Assembly (NCBI RefSeq): GCF_000717655.1
Contig: NZ_JNZY01000050.1
Location: 1 to 34,808, forward strand
Direction: 5' to 3'
Source: Streptomyces katrae
GTDB lineage: Bacteria; Actinomycetota; Actinomycetes; Streptomycetales; Streptomycetaceae
Length of the DNA: 34,808 nt
Numbering within the stretch: position 1 is the first letter of the stretch; the number at the start of each line of letters is the position of its first letter. This document shows positions 26,901 through 33,701 of the stretch, one piece after another. The notes under the pieces are model-generated. The model made no database searches. It worked only from the letters and a program-made list of their open reading frames with translations, and was not told where the DNA came from. Position numbers and translations under genes: made by a program.

Positions 26901-29900
26901 GCTCTGGACCCTGCCGAACGACCTGATCGCGCGCGCCGGGTCGGACCGCAGCGGCTCGGAGTTCCTGCTGGAGCAGACGACCCCCCAAACCGGCGCGGAC
27001 GCCCGCTACACGGAGCTCGGCTGCTACGCGTGGGCGACGCTGGTCTCGTTCACCGTCCGCCGCCTGCCGGGCCTCACGGGGACGGTCGAGGTGCTCGGCG
27101 CCGACACCGCCGACCGGCAGCGGATCGCGCAGCTCCTGGAGTACCTGCGGAGCGTCCCCGAGAAGCCGGCGACCGGCGCCTTCCCGCCGGCTCCGCCCGG
27201 CGAGCGCCCGCTCCTCACCCTGCTCTGGCAGCTGCCGCCGTCACCCGGCCTCAGCCCGGGTCTGACCTCGGCACCACTCGTCGCCGACCGGACCTTCATC
27301 GTCCAGACGACCCTGTCCACCGAGACGCGCAGCGGTCCCACGGCCGAAAGCGCCACCGCGGGGAAGCATTTCGCGGCCATCGCCGACTGCGAGCGGTTCC
27401 TGACGCTGCTGTGGGAGTGCAGCGTCGTGGGCGGCGGCGGCTACTGGATGCAGTACCGCGGCGAAGTTCCCGACTCGATCTTCGACCAGGACGGGCTCGC
27501 CCAGTTGTCTCTGCTGGTGCAGCTCTCGTCGCAGTGCGGTGCCGCACCGGACCGGCACCTGTTCGCCTTCACCAACGTCGCGGTGGTCGGCGACGGGGTG
27601 GATCCGGCGTCGGTCGCGCTCGCCGCGCGTGCGGTGAACCCGCCCGAGCTGCGGCCCGTCGCCTCGGTCGACCCCGGTCAGGTCGGGTTCACCGCGCGGT
27701 TCGCCAACCCGCTGGCCGACGACACCCCGCAGGGCCGGCTGCGCCGTCTGTACGGGCTGCTCGGTTTCCAGCTGGACCCGACGACGGGCTTCCGCGGCAG
27801 TGTCGAGGGCCGGGCGGTGTCGCCGAAGCCTGCGGACGGTACCGACGAACTCGGGTTCCTGGTGGCGAACGAGGCTGCAGAAGAGGTCTGGGACCTGACC
27901 CGGATCGTCGACATCAGCCGGTTCGCCGTGCGGCACGCCCCGGGCGTGCCCACGGCACCGCCCTCCGTGGGCAACCCGTACGCCGGCGTCACCGCAGGCG
28001 CGAAAAGCCAGGTGTCGGTGTGGTTCCAGGACGTGTTCGGCAACCGGTCGGGCAGTCCGAGCCAGACCCCCGTGCCCGTCCGCTACACCGACCCGGTCAT
28101 CGGCGTCGGCGCCTGGCCGTCGACCACCCTCCACTACACCGTCGAGCCGTCCGGCGCCCTGGCGGACCTCGCCGTCGCCGTCGACCTCCAGGCCGTCGCC
28201 TACCAGCCGGGCGCGGGCGACCCCGGCAGCGCGGCCGCCGACGCGGCGACGCGCGACCGGGACCGCCTGGTGCCGGTCTACTACCAGGTCACTCAGCCCG
28301 ACGTCCGGGCCGCGCTGCTCACCTCGCTCCAGCAGGTTCCGGGATCGGAGCCCACCCCGCTCCCCGTCGACGTGGCCGTGCTGGGCCGGTACGTCATCGG
28401 TGCCCACGCGCTGCTCGGCTCGCTCGCAAAGATCGCTTCCGCACCCGCCACCGACGCCGCGACCCTCGACGGCCTCTGCACCACCTATGGCGTCGGCTTC
28501 GACGAGCTGGGCACGGCGAACGCGGGCACGGCCATCAGCGCCATGCTCGACGCCGATGAACTGGCGGTACCGGTGAGCGCGGCGTTCCGCAGCCAGGACA
28601 CGATCGCCGGGTTGTGCGACGCGGTCGACCCCTCGCTCGACCCGGAACAGGTGCTGCTCGACGAGGACAACACCGTGCTGCCGCTCAACCCGTCCGTCGA
28701 GCTCGTCACCCCGCCGCGCGACGCGGTGGTGCCCCCCGAGTCGCCGCCGGCCGGCGAGCTCGCGGCGTCGCTGCGCTGCGCCCTCAGGACGCTCGTGACG
28801 GCCAACCGGGACCGTCCGGGGCTGCTCACCCCGGGGTTCGTCTTCGACTGCAACGGGGTCAAGGTCCAGGTCTCGTTCGACCGGCCGGCCAGCGAAGCGA
28901 CTTTGGCGGGCGTCGAGTCGGCGTTCCGGGACCTCGGTGTCCCGTTCGACGCCGCGCAGGTGGTGTCGCTGAACGCGGAGCAGCCGGGCATGTTCCGTGC
29001 GGGCGCGTCCCTGCACGTCACCGGCTACCTCGTCGAGAGCGGCGACACCCTGCGCGACAACCGGGCAGGCCTCACACCCGACCGGCTCGCGCCGCTGAAC
29101 ACCACGACCGTCAACCTCTTCACCCCGGGCACCCCGCTGTTCCTCACCACGACGCCGACGGCCGTACCGGCGGGCGACACGCTCGAGCACTTCGCCGCCG
29201 TCAACGCCACCACCCCCGGGGCGCTGTTGCGGCACAACGGCTCGGTCGCCCTCTCGACCGGCTCTCCCCCGGACGTGCCCGGGATGTGGGCGTGGCCTTC
29301 GGACCCTGACGCTCTGCGGGTGCCGTACACCGTGCGCGAGGGCGACTCGCTCGACGGCATCGCCGCACACTTCCCCGGTGCCGGCCTGGTCGAGGTCAAC
29401 GCCGGGATGCCGGGGACCGTCGCGTCCGGCGTCACCATCACGGTCGGCAGCGAGTCGGTGACGACGGCGGCGCCCGCCTCGTTCGCCGAAGTCTGCGCGC
29501 TGTTCGGCCCGCCGGTCGACCTCGCCGCACTCGCCGGGGCGATCGGCGAGCGGACCGGCGTGCTCGCGACCGGAGCGCTGCTGGTCTGCCCGCCCGGCGT
29601 CCTCCCCGCGCAGCCCGCAGCGGTCGGAGTGACACCGCAGGAGGCCGCCCGGCCGTTCGGCGTCACCGCGGTCGCGCTGCTCGCCGCGAACGCCGGCACA
29701 CCGGGCCTGCTCCTGCCCGGGCAGGTGCTGCGCGGACAGCAGCCGGGCGCGGACGGCACTGCGCCCACCGAGACCACCGCGGCCTGCGACACGCTGACCG
29801 CCGTGGTCGCAAGGTTCCGTCGTCGGGGTGTGACGACCGGCGTCGAAGCCATCGCCGCGGCGAACGCCGACACCGGATTCCTGCGACCCGGCGCGCGCAT

Positions 29901-32277
29901 GGTCGTCCCGCCGGCCACTGCCCGCCTCACCGGCCGGCTCGGCAAGTCGACGCCGGACGGCGTCCAGTGGTCGTTCCCCGAGCCTGTCTTCCCGGTCACC
30001 GTGGCGCTGGACCTCTTCCGCGAGCCCACACTGGTCGACCCGGCACTCGCCGCGACCGCAACGCGCGAGGTGACCGCCGTCCCCGCCGGCCGCAGCACCG
30101 ACCCCGCCCAGAACGATGCGCTCACCCTGACGGCCTTCGCGGAGCAGGTCCAGCGCGCGGTACCGGTCCTGCGGCTGGCGACGGCACCGGGTCGTACGTC
30201 CGACACCGATGTCTGGGCCGTCGTCTTCGACACGGGCGGCATCGAGAGCGTCAGCATCGAGCCCCCGCTCGAAGTCGCCGGCACCATGCAGCCGCGCACC
30301 TTCGCGATCCGCCCGCTCGCCACCACGCTCATCGCACGGCCGCACGTGCACGCCCCCGGGTTCGACGTCCGGACCGGGCTGCTGACCCAGGGCCAGACCC
30401 GCGACTACCAGGGCATCGACCTCGAGCTATGGGCCCAGGGGTTCCTCGCGGACTTCGAGCTGCTGCTGTCGGCCGCGTACGTCCAGGGTGCGTACGAGCT
30501 GGGCCGGGAGGTGCTCGACGGGATCATCGGCGTCAAGAAGACACTCGCCGGTGCCGTCGCGGCGGGCCTGGACTACGTCCTCGCCGGGGAGGCGCCGGAC
30601 GCCGGAACCGATCCCAAGCGCGCGGCGGCTGTCGAACGGCTGCGTCAGGAGCTGCTCGTCTCGCCGGCCCGCGGCTACGCGACCTCGGCCGTCGTCCAGT
30701 ACGACACCAGCGCGGCGTCCCCGTGGACCGACCAGTACGCGCGGCTGTCCGGCCACCCGGTCGTCGACTACCGGGACGTCCCCGCACACCTGCGGACCGC
30801 GACGGTGTCGAACGGCAAGGTCTCGCTGGCCGACGGCGACTCGCAGATCAATTTCCTGATCACCGTCCCCGACGTGGCCGCGCACGCCGCGCTCGATCTC
30901 ACCCTCGACTTCGCCGGCGTCGAGCTCGAGTTCGGGATCGCGCGGGAGGTCGAAGGCTACGAGCGGTCCGACTGGCTCACCTTCGTCACGCCGCTCGCCT
31001 CCGGCTCACCGCCCGCCCTGGACTTCGACCTCGGCGCTCCGCGCGTGCCGATCCCGCTGCGCGCGTACCCGCCGATGCCGATCCTGCTCGACCAGCACGC
31101 CGACGTCCCCACCGAGGCCGACGGGCTCAGCGACGCCCTGTACTGGCAGTACCGGTGCTCGGTGCAGCATCAGTCGGCCGAGCAGGACACCGTCGAACTC
31201 CAGGTCACGTACAACCAGTCGGCCCGCACGCCCGCCGTCGCACCGGCAGACGACCTGTTCGGTGCCCTGGCGCAGTACACCGCGGTCTCCGCTCCGCTGC
31301 TCGGCCTGCTCGCCGGGCTGCCCGACTGGGAGGCTGCCGACCCCGACGAGCGCACCGCCATGACGAACGCGCTGGGCACGTACCGAGCGCTCGCCGACGC
31401 TGTCGCGCAGGCCTGGACTGCGCACTGGGCAGAGGGGCCCGCGCCCGTACCGGTGGTCCCCGTCGCGGCCGGTGGGCCGGTTGCGGACGTCTACCGGTAC
31501 GCGCTCGGTCTCGACGCCGAGAACGGCTGGTACACGGTGCTGCGGCTGACCCGCACGGTGGAGTCCGGCCCGGGTGAGACGGGCTGGCCGGAGAAGATCG
31601 TGTGCGTCACGGCGGCCGGTGAGCGCCACGAGCTCACGCCCTGCGATCCGAAGGCGTGCGGGTGCACCGACGCAGGCCACTGCCGGTGCTACGCGTTTGC
31701 GCTCCAGGCGGTCGAGGCCTTCACGCTGCTCACCTTCGAGTTCACGTTCCCGCGCGTCCACATCGCCGCGTACCAGAATGCGTCGGCCAGTGCCCGGGTC
31801 ACCCGCAACGGGCGGCTTCTCGACGAGGGCTGGCCGGACACCGCGCCGTCCTTCGTCTACCGGACGCCGGAGGTCGGCCACCCCCAGCCGGTCGTGCCGT
31901 TCATCGACATCACCGGCGCCATCGCCATCGACCCCTGGGATCCGTCCGATCACAATCCGCTCGCGCCGATGTTCGACGCAGTCTTCGACGGCGACCCGTC
32001 CGACCGTACGATCGCGATCGGCGCGCGGTACGAGTACACCCTCGTCGCCGGCGAGCCGCCGGTCTCGGCGCTGCTTCCCGTCGTCCAGTCGACCGTGGGC
32101 AGGTACGGCACGGCAACGGTCCCGACGCTCAACCAGGCACTCGTCGAGTGGAGCGAGCGCGAGCAGCCCGCGACGGAGGGCGGGGCCTGGGTCTTCCGGG
32201 TCAGCCTCTACTCCTCCGTCGATCCGTCACTTCAACGGCCCGTGTTGCAGCTCAAGCACCTGTCGTCCGCGCTCTAG
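20959..32277 (+). CDS. 3772-aa giant protein with LysM-like repeats
   Basis: This single 11.3-kb frame keeps strong third-position GC bias throughout. Residues 1 to about 1165 are beta-rich with many alternating hydrophobic strands (e.g. ITVSFSFSLTLETSFTIGSD near the end). A basic Ala/Arg hinge follows (about 1168-1190). LysM-like repeats cluster at about 1457-1811 (DSLHSIAASFG; GQSLGQLARAYQADPTALL) and about 2481-2991; the clearest copy is YTVREGDSLDGIAAHF (from 2790), with another at YLVESGDTL (2690). Between them is a beta-rich region including VWFQDVFGNRSG. The last 780 residues contain a cluster Cx4CxCx5CxC (Cys3562-Cys3577). There is no signal peptide or clear membrane helix. LysM domains bind peptidoglycan or chitin and also occur in phage baseplates, so a cell-wall or assembly role is possible. 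ATG 20959 lies 9 nt after the previous stop with only a weak AGG upstream. Confidence 0.85.
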   Translation: MSLDGIYDAFRNAASSGELRGDAPTGLSGLLGSLGVDQLEVRGGQVSMGPDSVWLTATTEYLNTAWTMRLTGSPQPGTDVAALRLELGSTPGSTAWTFKGAFGELPGSRRPSKGTTGGLILGAGVLGPLVMEQPAVTATNVPTGTQPRLSGTLLMRGGASVPGSDILAGYAAFLGDRLYVDGSVTFPADGPPVLELRAVAPGVRLQLAQLDVSAVGLMLTTDYPDPCPLPAAGARRSAVLMFADVTLPTEPEETVTISGPLVFGDYVWPLSIDFATPLGLEQGIQALIAMTGAEGTDFTLPSGIAPIDVFGLKSLGFGVVPASGNPGPGLSYAAVRIESKEPWDPPVPFLTIEQVGTSWVFSFDPAGRTLVTGAVFGTMRFGEKNRSSLGAAGPYVAAAERGGPTGAGLDDIVVAVQLTLPELAFSATTQEPFDIPISEVFRAFFGGDGPPVGAGLTCDSLNVYASLLRHEYSAALAVSGDWPITAGNVTLALTGLQMQVQVSQNSVSGLITGKGEIAVPDAAPIELLAQAEYPGDGSWVFSAMMAGAVDLPRLVYGLLGQKPAPWVDQMTFELADLGIRFSTAPGYPYTASGTLRMTVGETLLGMSLRLLLTADIERSLRATPADEHLAIALRGTTLVDPLTVLTGSLSGSFTLNKLEITASVSVTDAGKDYTFEVAYGELSLSALTSWIGEGTDRHQILTLRLTGTLGELVTSLVSLANPNATFRLDPPWDFLNSVNLTGLALTIDPAKQRVAVKHDLKLDLGFVKIQSIGLSYDRSTGSPAVNIALDAQLLGDSTAKPLTWDPVTQAPPQPAGLGQKLFSLRYLGLGQHVSPKNLTAYTSISAVVDAMVAAMRPVSPAAGKPPINPATMVFDASSQWLFGIDATFMDTVAVKLVMHDPDLYGILLALSGPRAGSLAGLSFELLYKKVTDDIGVFHARLQIPDAYRQLQFGAVSVTLGVITVDIFTNGNFRIDLGFPANRDFANSFALEASIFNGRGGIYFGLLNGATSSRVPRVTDGTFSPVLELGVGLSIGVGRTFQRGPLQAEMYVNLVVIFEGVLAWFHPDEDGGSTELYYACRGTVGIVGRLYATVDFKVVRLDLNLQISAMATVELAAYRATVVALKLSVRASASVKILFITVSFSFSLTLETSFTIGSDSTPPWRLAPGVARRGLTARKARAARAVEEQPPYRLRFDPAVHVFPDGRPRTADLTLVPAYTLANVPVDWTGRTPPSNDEPDYRLVVMLLADNAVPVDAVTIAHTERPDVSRNPRADTAADTSFNLLADGLLRWSLDALGVSSPKVTLDELMQLVEQLALAEAENDGFTWANIQGFLANNIHLRISGTPAGDTADDVSGTPFPMIPVLKWTSTGLPDPADRDRDFAAYRQIDATYAAKAIAYFAELDPVPPGDRAASPAVTDEPSESMATFVLRDYLRMVARAAAQAAVNLLTAFPHEVEEKDSLHSIAASFGTATTSYEVAARDTADHLASSLGVSAAELLALNPGLPDRLTAAQAGDTLTVTLGVTAQSIAVANPGWPVAADVPVTLGTLPVQLGAGQSLGQLARAYQADPTALLDHLRETTPLLRAGATVPLPGFVHAGLSVDDTAAVFYVRLGLTLPSEVPLADWYQQAIERLGGNPGQPLPPTLKVPAAYQSTATLTWTTLPGDTVLDVAAYAALIQNVVPGTPFADWLEAVRTANEPVDPEGVRLPADAAAVVLPNDTLRSLQDRLLLPADRFDSYAAAADALVPLVTVEVPGAVGTTASGLTLLTLAQRYGLGLTDLAERMAFDTGVLAAQPKQRLTVPDVPAMAVDELVAAMHDGPAMSTVSGQVARFALGGLRLPAPVRVGGAYQATGPMTGGYELIGQQVTGPPPPPAGSEGPVVTITVDKAQPADWLTFADSAVHDGVIRLDAAEADSAVISITAADLRDKYPATGLVPVIESPLAALPLSHEVGARHTVTQVIPWQTTTTVQLPAEASGPPSLWTLPNDLIARAGSDRSGSEFLLEQTTPQTGADARYTELGCYAWATLVSFTVRRLPGLTGTVEVLGADTADRQRIAQLLEYLRSVPEKPATGAFPPAPPGERPLLTLLWQLPPSPGLSPGLTSAPLVADRTFIVQTTLSTETRSGPTAESATAGKHFAAIADCERFLTLLWECSVVGGGGYWMQYRGEVPDSIFDQDGLAQLSLLVQLSSQCGAAPDRHLFAFTNVAVVGDGVDPASVALAARAVNPPELRPVASVDPGQVGFTARFANPLADDTPQGRLRRLYGLLGFQLDPTTGFRGSVEGRAVSPKPADGTDELGFLVANEAAEEVWDLTRIVDISRFAVRHAPGVPTAPPSVGNPYAGVTAGAKSQVSVWFQDVFGNRSGSPSQTPVPVRYTDPVIGVGAWPSTTLHYTVEPSGALADLAVAVDLQAVAYQPGAGDPGSAAADAATRDRDRLVPVYYQVTQPDVRAALLTSLQQVPGSEPTPLPVDVAVLGRYVIGAHALLGSLAKIASAPATDAATLDGLCTTYGVGFDELGTANAGTAISAMLDADELAVPVSAAFRSQDTIAGLCDAVDPSLDPEQVLLDEDNTVLPLNPSVELVTPPRDAVVPPESPPAGELAASLRCALRTLVTANRDRPGLLTPGFVFDCNGVKVQVSFDRPASEATLAGVESAFRDLGVPFDAAQVVSLNAEQPGMFRAGASLHVTGYLVESGDTLRDNRAGLTPDRLAPLNTTTVNLFTPGTPLFLTTTPTAVPAGDTLEHFAAVNATTPGALLRHNGSVALSTGSPPDVPGMWAWPSDPDALRVPYTVREGDSLDGIAAHFPGAGLVEVNAGMPGTVASGVTITVGSESVTTAAPASFAEVCALFGPPVDLAALAGAIGERTGVLATGALLVCPPGVLPAQPAAVGVTPQEAARPFGVTAVALLAANAGTPGLLLPGQVLRGQQPGADGTAPTETTAACDTLTAVVARFRRRGVTTGVEAIAAANADTGFLRPGARMVVPPATARLTGRLGKSTPDGVQWSFPEPVFPVTVALDLFREPTLVDPALAATATREVTAVPAGRSTDPAQNDALTLTAFAEQVQRAVPVLRLATAPGRTSDTDVWAVVFDTGGIESVSIEPPLEVAGTMQPRTFAIRPLATTLIARPHVHAPGFDVRTGLLTQGQTRDYQGIDLELWAQGFLADFELLLSAAYVQGAYELGREVLDGIIGVKKTLAGAVAAGLDYVLAGEAPDAGTDPKRAAAVERLRQELLVSPARGYATSAVVQYDTSAASPWTDQYARLSGHPVVDYRDVPAHLRTATVSNGKVSLADGDSQINFLITVPDVAAHAALDLTLDFAGVELEFGIAREVEGYERSDWLTFVTPLASGSPPALDFDLGAPRVPIPLRAYPPMPILLDQHADVPTEADGLSDALYWQYRCSVQHQSAEQDTVELQVTYNQSARTPAVAPADDLFGALAQYTAVSAPLLGLLAGLPDWEAADPDERTAMTNALGTYRALADAVAQAWTAHWAEGPAPVPVVPVAAGGPVADVYRYALGLDAENGWYTVLRLTRTVESGPGETGWPEKIVCVTAAGERHELTPCDPKACGCTDAGHCRCYAFALQAVEAFTLLTFEFTFPRVHIAAYQNASASARVTRNGRLLDEGWPDTAPSFVYRTPEVGHPQPVVPFIDITGAIAIDPWDPSDHNPLAPMFDAVFDGDPSDRTIAIGARYEYTLVAGEPPVSALLPVVQSTVGRYGTATVPTLNQALVEWSEREQPATEGGAWVFRVSLYSSVDPSLQRPVLQLKHLSSAL

Positions 32278-32279
32278 GC

Positions 32280-32840
32280 TTCCCCGTCGACCCGCTCAGG
32301 CGTCACCTCCTCCAGCGGGCACTCAGCGAGAACCCGCCGTCCCAGCTGAGGGCGACCGAGATCCACCAGCGTGCCCGGGTCTGGTCGGCCCTCACGTCCG
32401 AGAGCTACCCGAAGCCGTGGAATCCGAGGATCGGCGAGATATTCAGCACCAAGATCAGGGACGGCGTGGTCCTCTCCGGACGTCGGCTGCCTGACCTGCT
32501 GGTGGCCGCGAACACCGACAACGAGGCCTTCGAGGAGTTGGTCTCGTACCGTGCGGCGCACTGGCTGGCCTCCTTCTCCCTGGTGGAACCCGACCGCGGT
32601 TCGCTGGACGGCCAGGAGGCGATCGACGACGTGGGCGGGCGCGTGGCCAGGGAGCGGCGGACGGTGACGAACGTCCTGCAAGCGCTGCTCCACGAGCTGA
32701 AGAACCGGGCGGACGGTTCCCCGGCGTCCCCGCCCCTCACCCGTGGCCGGGCCGACGCGGCCGTACGCCGCCTCAACCAGACGGTGGCCCGCCTGCGCGA
32801 ACTGCCCGAACTCGTCGAGACGATGGCGGAATCGGAGTGA
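32280..32840 (+). CDS. Short hypothetical protein at the end of the giant-protein operon, start unresolved
   Basis: Codon bias shows a coding frame from just after the stop of the 3772-aa gene to TGA 32838-32840, about 186 residues. The product is mostly helical and charged (LLQRALSENPPSQLRATEIHQ, VTNVLQALLHELKNRA, VRRLNQTVARLRELPELVE), without signal peptide or known domain. The coordinate given is only where coding bias begins: no ATG, GTG or TTG lies between there and 32466. Possible starts are GTG 32148 (inside the previous gene, where this frame has poor bias), CTG 32346, or GTG 32466, which would discard the first third. Alternatively it is joined to the giant protein by a -1 frameshift. 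It is likely a small partner of the large proteins, by position only. Confidence 0.55.
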   Translation, partial: FPVDPLRRHLLQRALSENPPSQLRATEIHQRARVWSALTSESYPKPWNPRIGEIFSTKIRDGVVLSGRRLPDLLVAANTDNEAFEELVSYRAAHWLASFSLVEPDRGSLDGQEAIDDVGGRVARERRTVTNVLQALLHELKNRADGSPASPPLTRGRADAAVRRLNQTVARLRELPELVETMAESE

Positions 32841-32870
32841 CGGTGCGCTCTTCGGTGCGCTCGGCCGGGG

Positions 32871-32891
32871 CGGGCACGGGGGGCCTGCCCG
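32871..32891 (+). terminator. Weak GC hairpin after the giant-protein operon
   Basis: CGGGCA (32871-32876) pairs with TGCCCG (32886-32891) across a 9-nt loop, 30 nt after the last stop. The stem is short and has no T-tract. Just before it, CGGTGCGCTC occurs twice, 12 bp apart (32841, 32853). Confidence 0.3.
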
Positions 32892-33024
32892 GCGGGCGCG
32901 GAAACTCTGCGCCCCGGGCGGGGATACCTGTGCTCGCGAGATGAGAAATTCGCGGACCGCGCACTGAGAGATTTTCACGGTTCACCGAGGGCGCGCGATA
33001 TTTATGGCGCGGGCCACCGAGCCG

Positions 33025-33033
33025 TGCTAATGT
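33025..33033 (+). promoter_or_regulatory. Possible extended -10 promoter of the cold-shock gene
   Basis: TG-C-TAATGT fits an extended -10 element (TGn followed by TAnnnT). No good -35 hexamer lies 17 bp upstream. Transcription from here would give a leader of about 160 nt, typical of cold-shock mRNAs. Confidence 0.35.
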
Positions 33034-33066
33034 CGATCTCAGTTGCAGTTGTGGTTCCCAAAATTT

Positions 33067-33106
33067 CAAGCACCCATTCGGACTTCACGTCCACTGTGAG
33101 TGCTTG
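33067..33106 (+). promoter_or_regulatory. Nested stem-loop in the cold-shock gene leader
   Basis: CAAGCAC (33067-33073) pairs with GTGCTTG (33100-33106), and inside it GGAC (33080-33083) pairs with GTCC (33089-33092) around TTCAC. The structure ends about 85 nt before the ribosome site. Long structured leaders control cold-shock mRNA stability and translation in other bacteria; its role here is inferred. Confidence 0.4.
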
Positions 33107-33203
33107 TGTATTTCCGGTCTTTCGGTCCGGCGGGGCAATCATCGCGGCGACACGCGGTCCGCACGTTGCGGATCCCGTTGTACTGCCCCAAAGGAGATTT
33201 GAC

Positions 33204-33407
33204 ATGGCTACTGGTACCGTGAAGTGGTTCAACGCGGAAAAGGGTTTCGGCTTCATCGAGCAGGAGGGTGGCGGCGCTGACGTGTTCGCCCACTACTCGA
33301 ACATCGCCGCCCAGGGCTTCCGCGAGCTGCAGGAAGGCCAGAAGGTCAGCTTCGACATCGCGCAGGGCCAGAAGGGCCCGACGGCCGAGAACATCGTTCC
33401 CGCCTGA
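33204..33407 (+). CDS. Cold-shock protein (CspA family)
   Basis: The 67-aa protein is one complete cold-shock domain. RNP1 is KGFGFIEQ and RNP2 is DVFAHYSNI, and the opening [14 protein letters not shown] is typical of actinobacterial Csp proteins. It binds single-stranded RNA and DNA and acts as an RNA chaperone in the cytoplasm. AAGGAG (33191-33196) lies 7 nt before ATG 33204. The frame stays open upstream to 33024, but that extension has no family resemblance and is treated as leader. A strong terminator follows 16 nt after the stop. The DEAD-box helicase gene downstream is a common functional partner in RNA unfolding at low temperature. Confidence 0.97.
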   Translation: MATGTVKWFNAEKGFGFIEQEGGGADVFAHYSNIAAQGFRELQEGQKVSFDIAQGQKGPTAENIVPA

Positions 33408-33423
33408 CGCTGACGCGTACTTC

Positions 33424-33472
33424 GCAGCTGGGGCCCGCATCCCTCGGGGTGCGGGCCCCAGCTGCGCGTTTT
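33424..33472 (+). terminator. Strong intrinsic terminator after the cold-shock gene
   Basis: GCAGCTGGGGCCCGCA (33424-33439) and TGCGGGCCCCAGCTGC (33450-33465) form a perfect 16-bp stem with a 10-nt loop, followed by GCGTTTT. This is the clearest rho-independent terminator in the window. Confidence 0.92.
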
Positions 33473-33473
33473 C

Positions 33474-33496
33474 CCCGCAGTGAGTTCACCTGCGGG
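33474..33496 (+). other. Small hairpin downstream of the terminator
   Basis: CCCGCAG (33474-33480) and CTGCGGG (33490-33496) make a perfect 7-bp stem with a 9-nt loop directly after the T-run. It may be a backup terminator or part of the helicase leader. The remaining 205 bp up to the helicase start show no other clear feature. Confidence 0.5.
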
Positions 33497-33701
33497 ACGA
33501 TCCGAGGATTCCGCGCCTTCCGCACGAGGCTCCTCACCCGGGGACACCCGCACCGCGGCCCCTTTTCCAGCGCCTGAGCCCGCACCGTCTTTTGCCGGCC
33601 AGATTCGCTTTCGCGTTCCATCCGGCCCATTCTCGCAATTCTCCGCGCACTCACTGCTGCGGGAATTCCTTGATATGCGCCGCATTCGAGGAAGGTTCCG
33701 C

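Noticed and set aside
22336..26988. A 1550-codon open frame on the minus strand opposite the giant gene
   Set aside because: The composition is dominated by Arg, Gly, Val, Asp and His with no motifs; the opposite strand carries LysM-like repeats and proper third-position bias. A frame shadow.
12993..32840. Contractile injection system or prophage tail cluster
   Set aside because: LysM repeats and giant size suggested a baseplate, but there is no sheath, tube, spike, tape-measure, AAA+ ATPase, portal, capsid or lysis gene in the window.
12993..32840. Polyketide or non-ribosomal peptide megasynthase
   Set aside because: Protein sizes would fit, but no ketosynthase, acyltransferase, adenylation, condensation or carrier-protein motif is present.
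33024..33203. N-terminal extension of the cold-shock protein
   Set aside because: The frame is open, but a consensus ribosome site sits just before ATG 33204 and the protein from there matches the standard family length.
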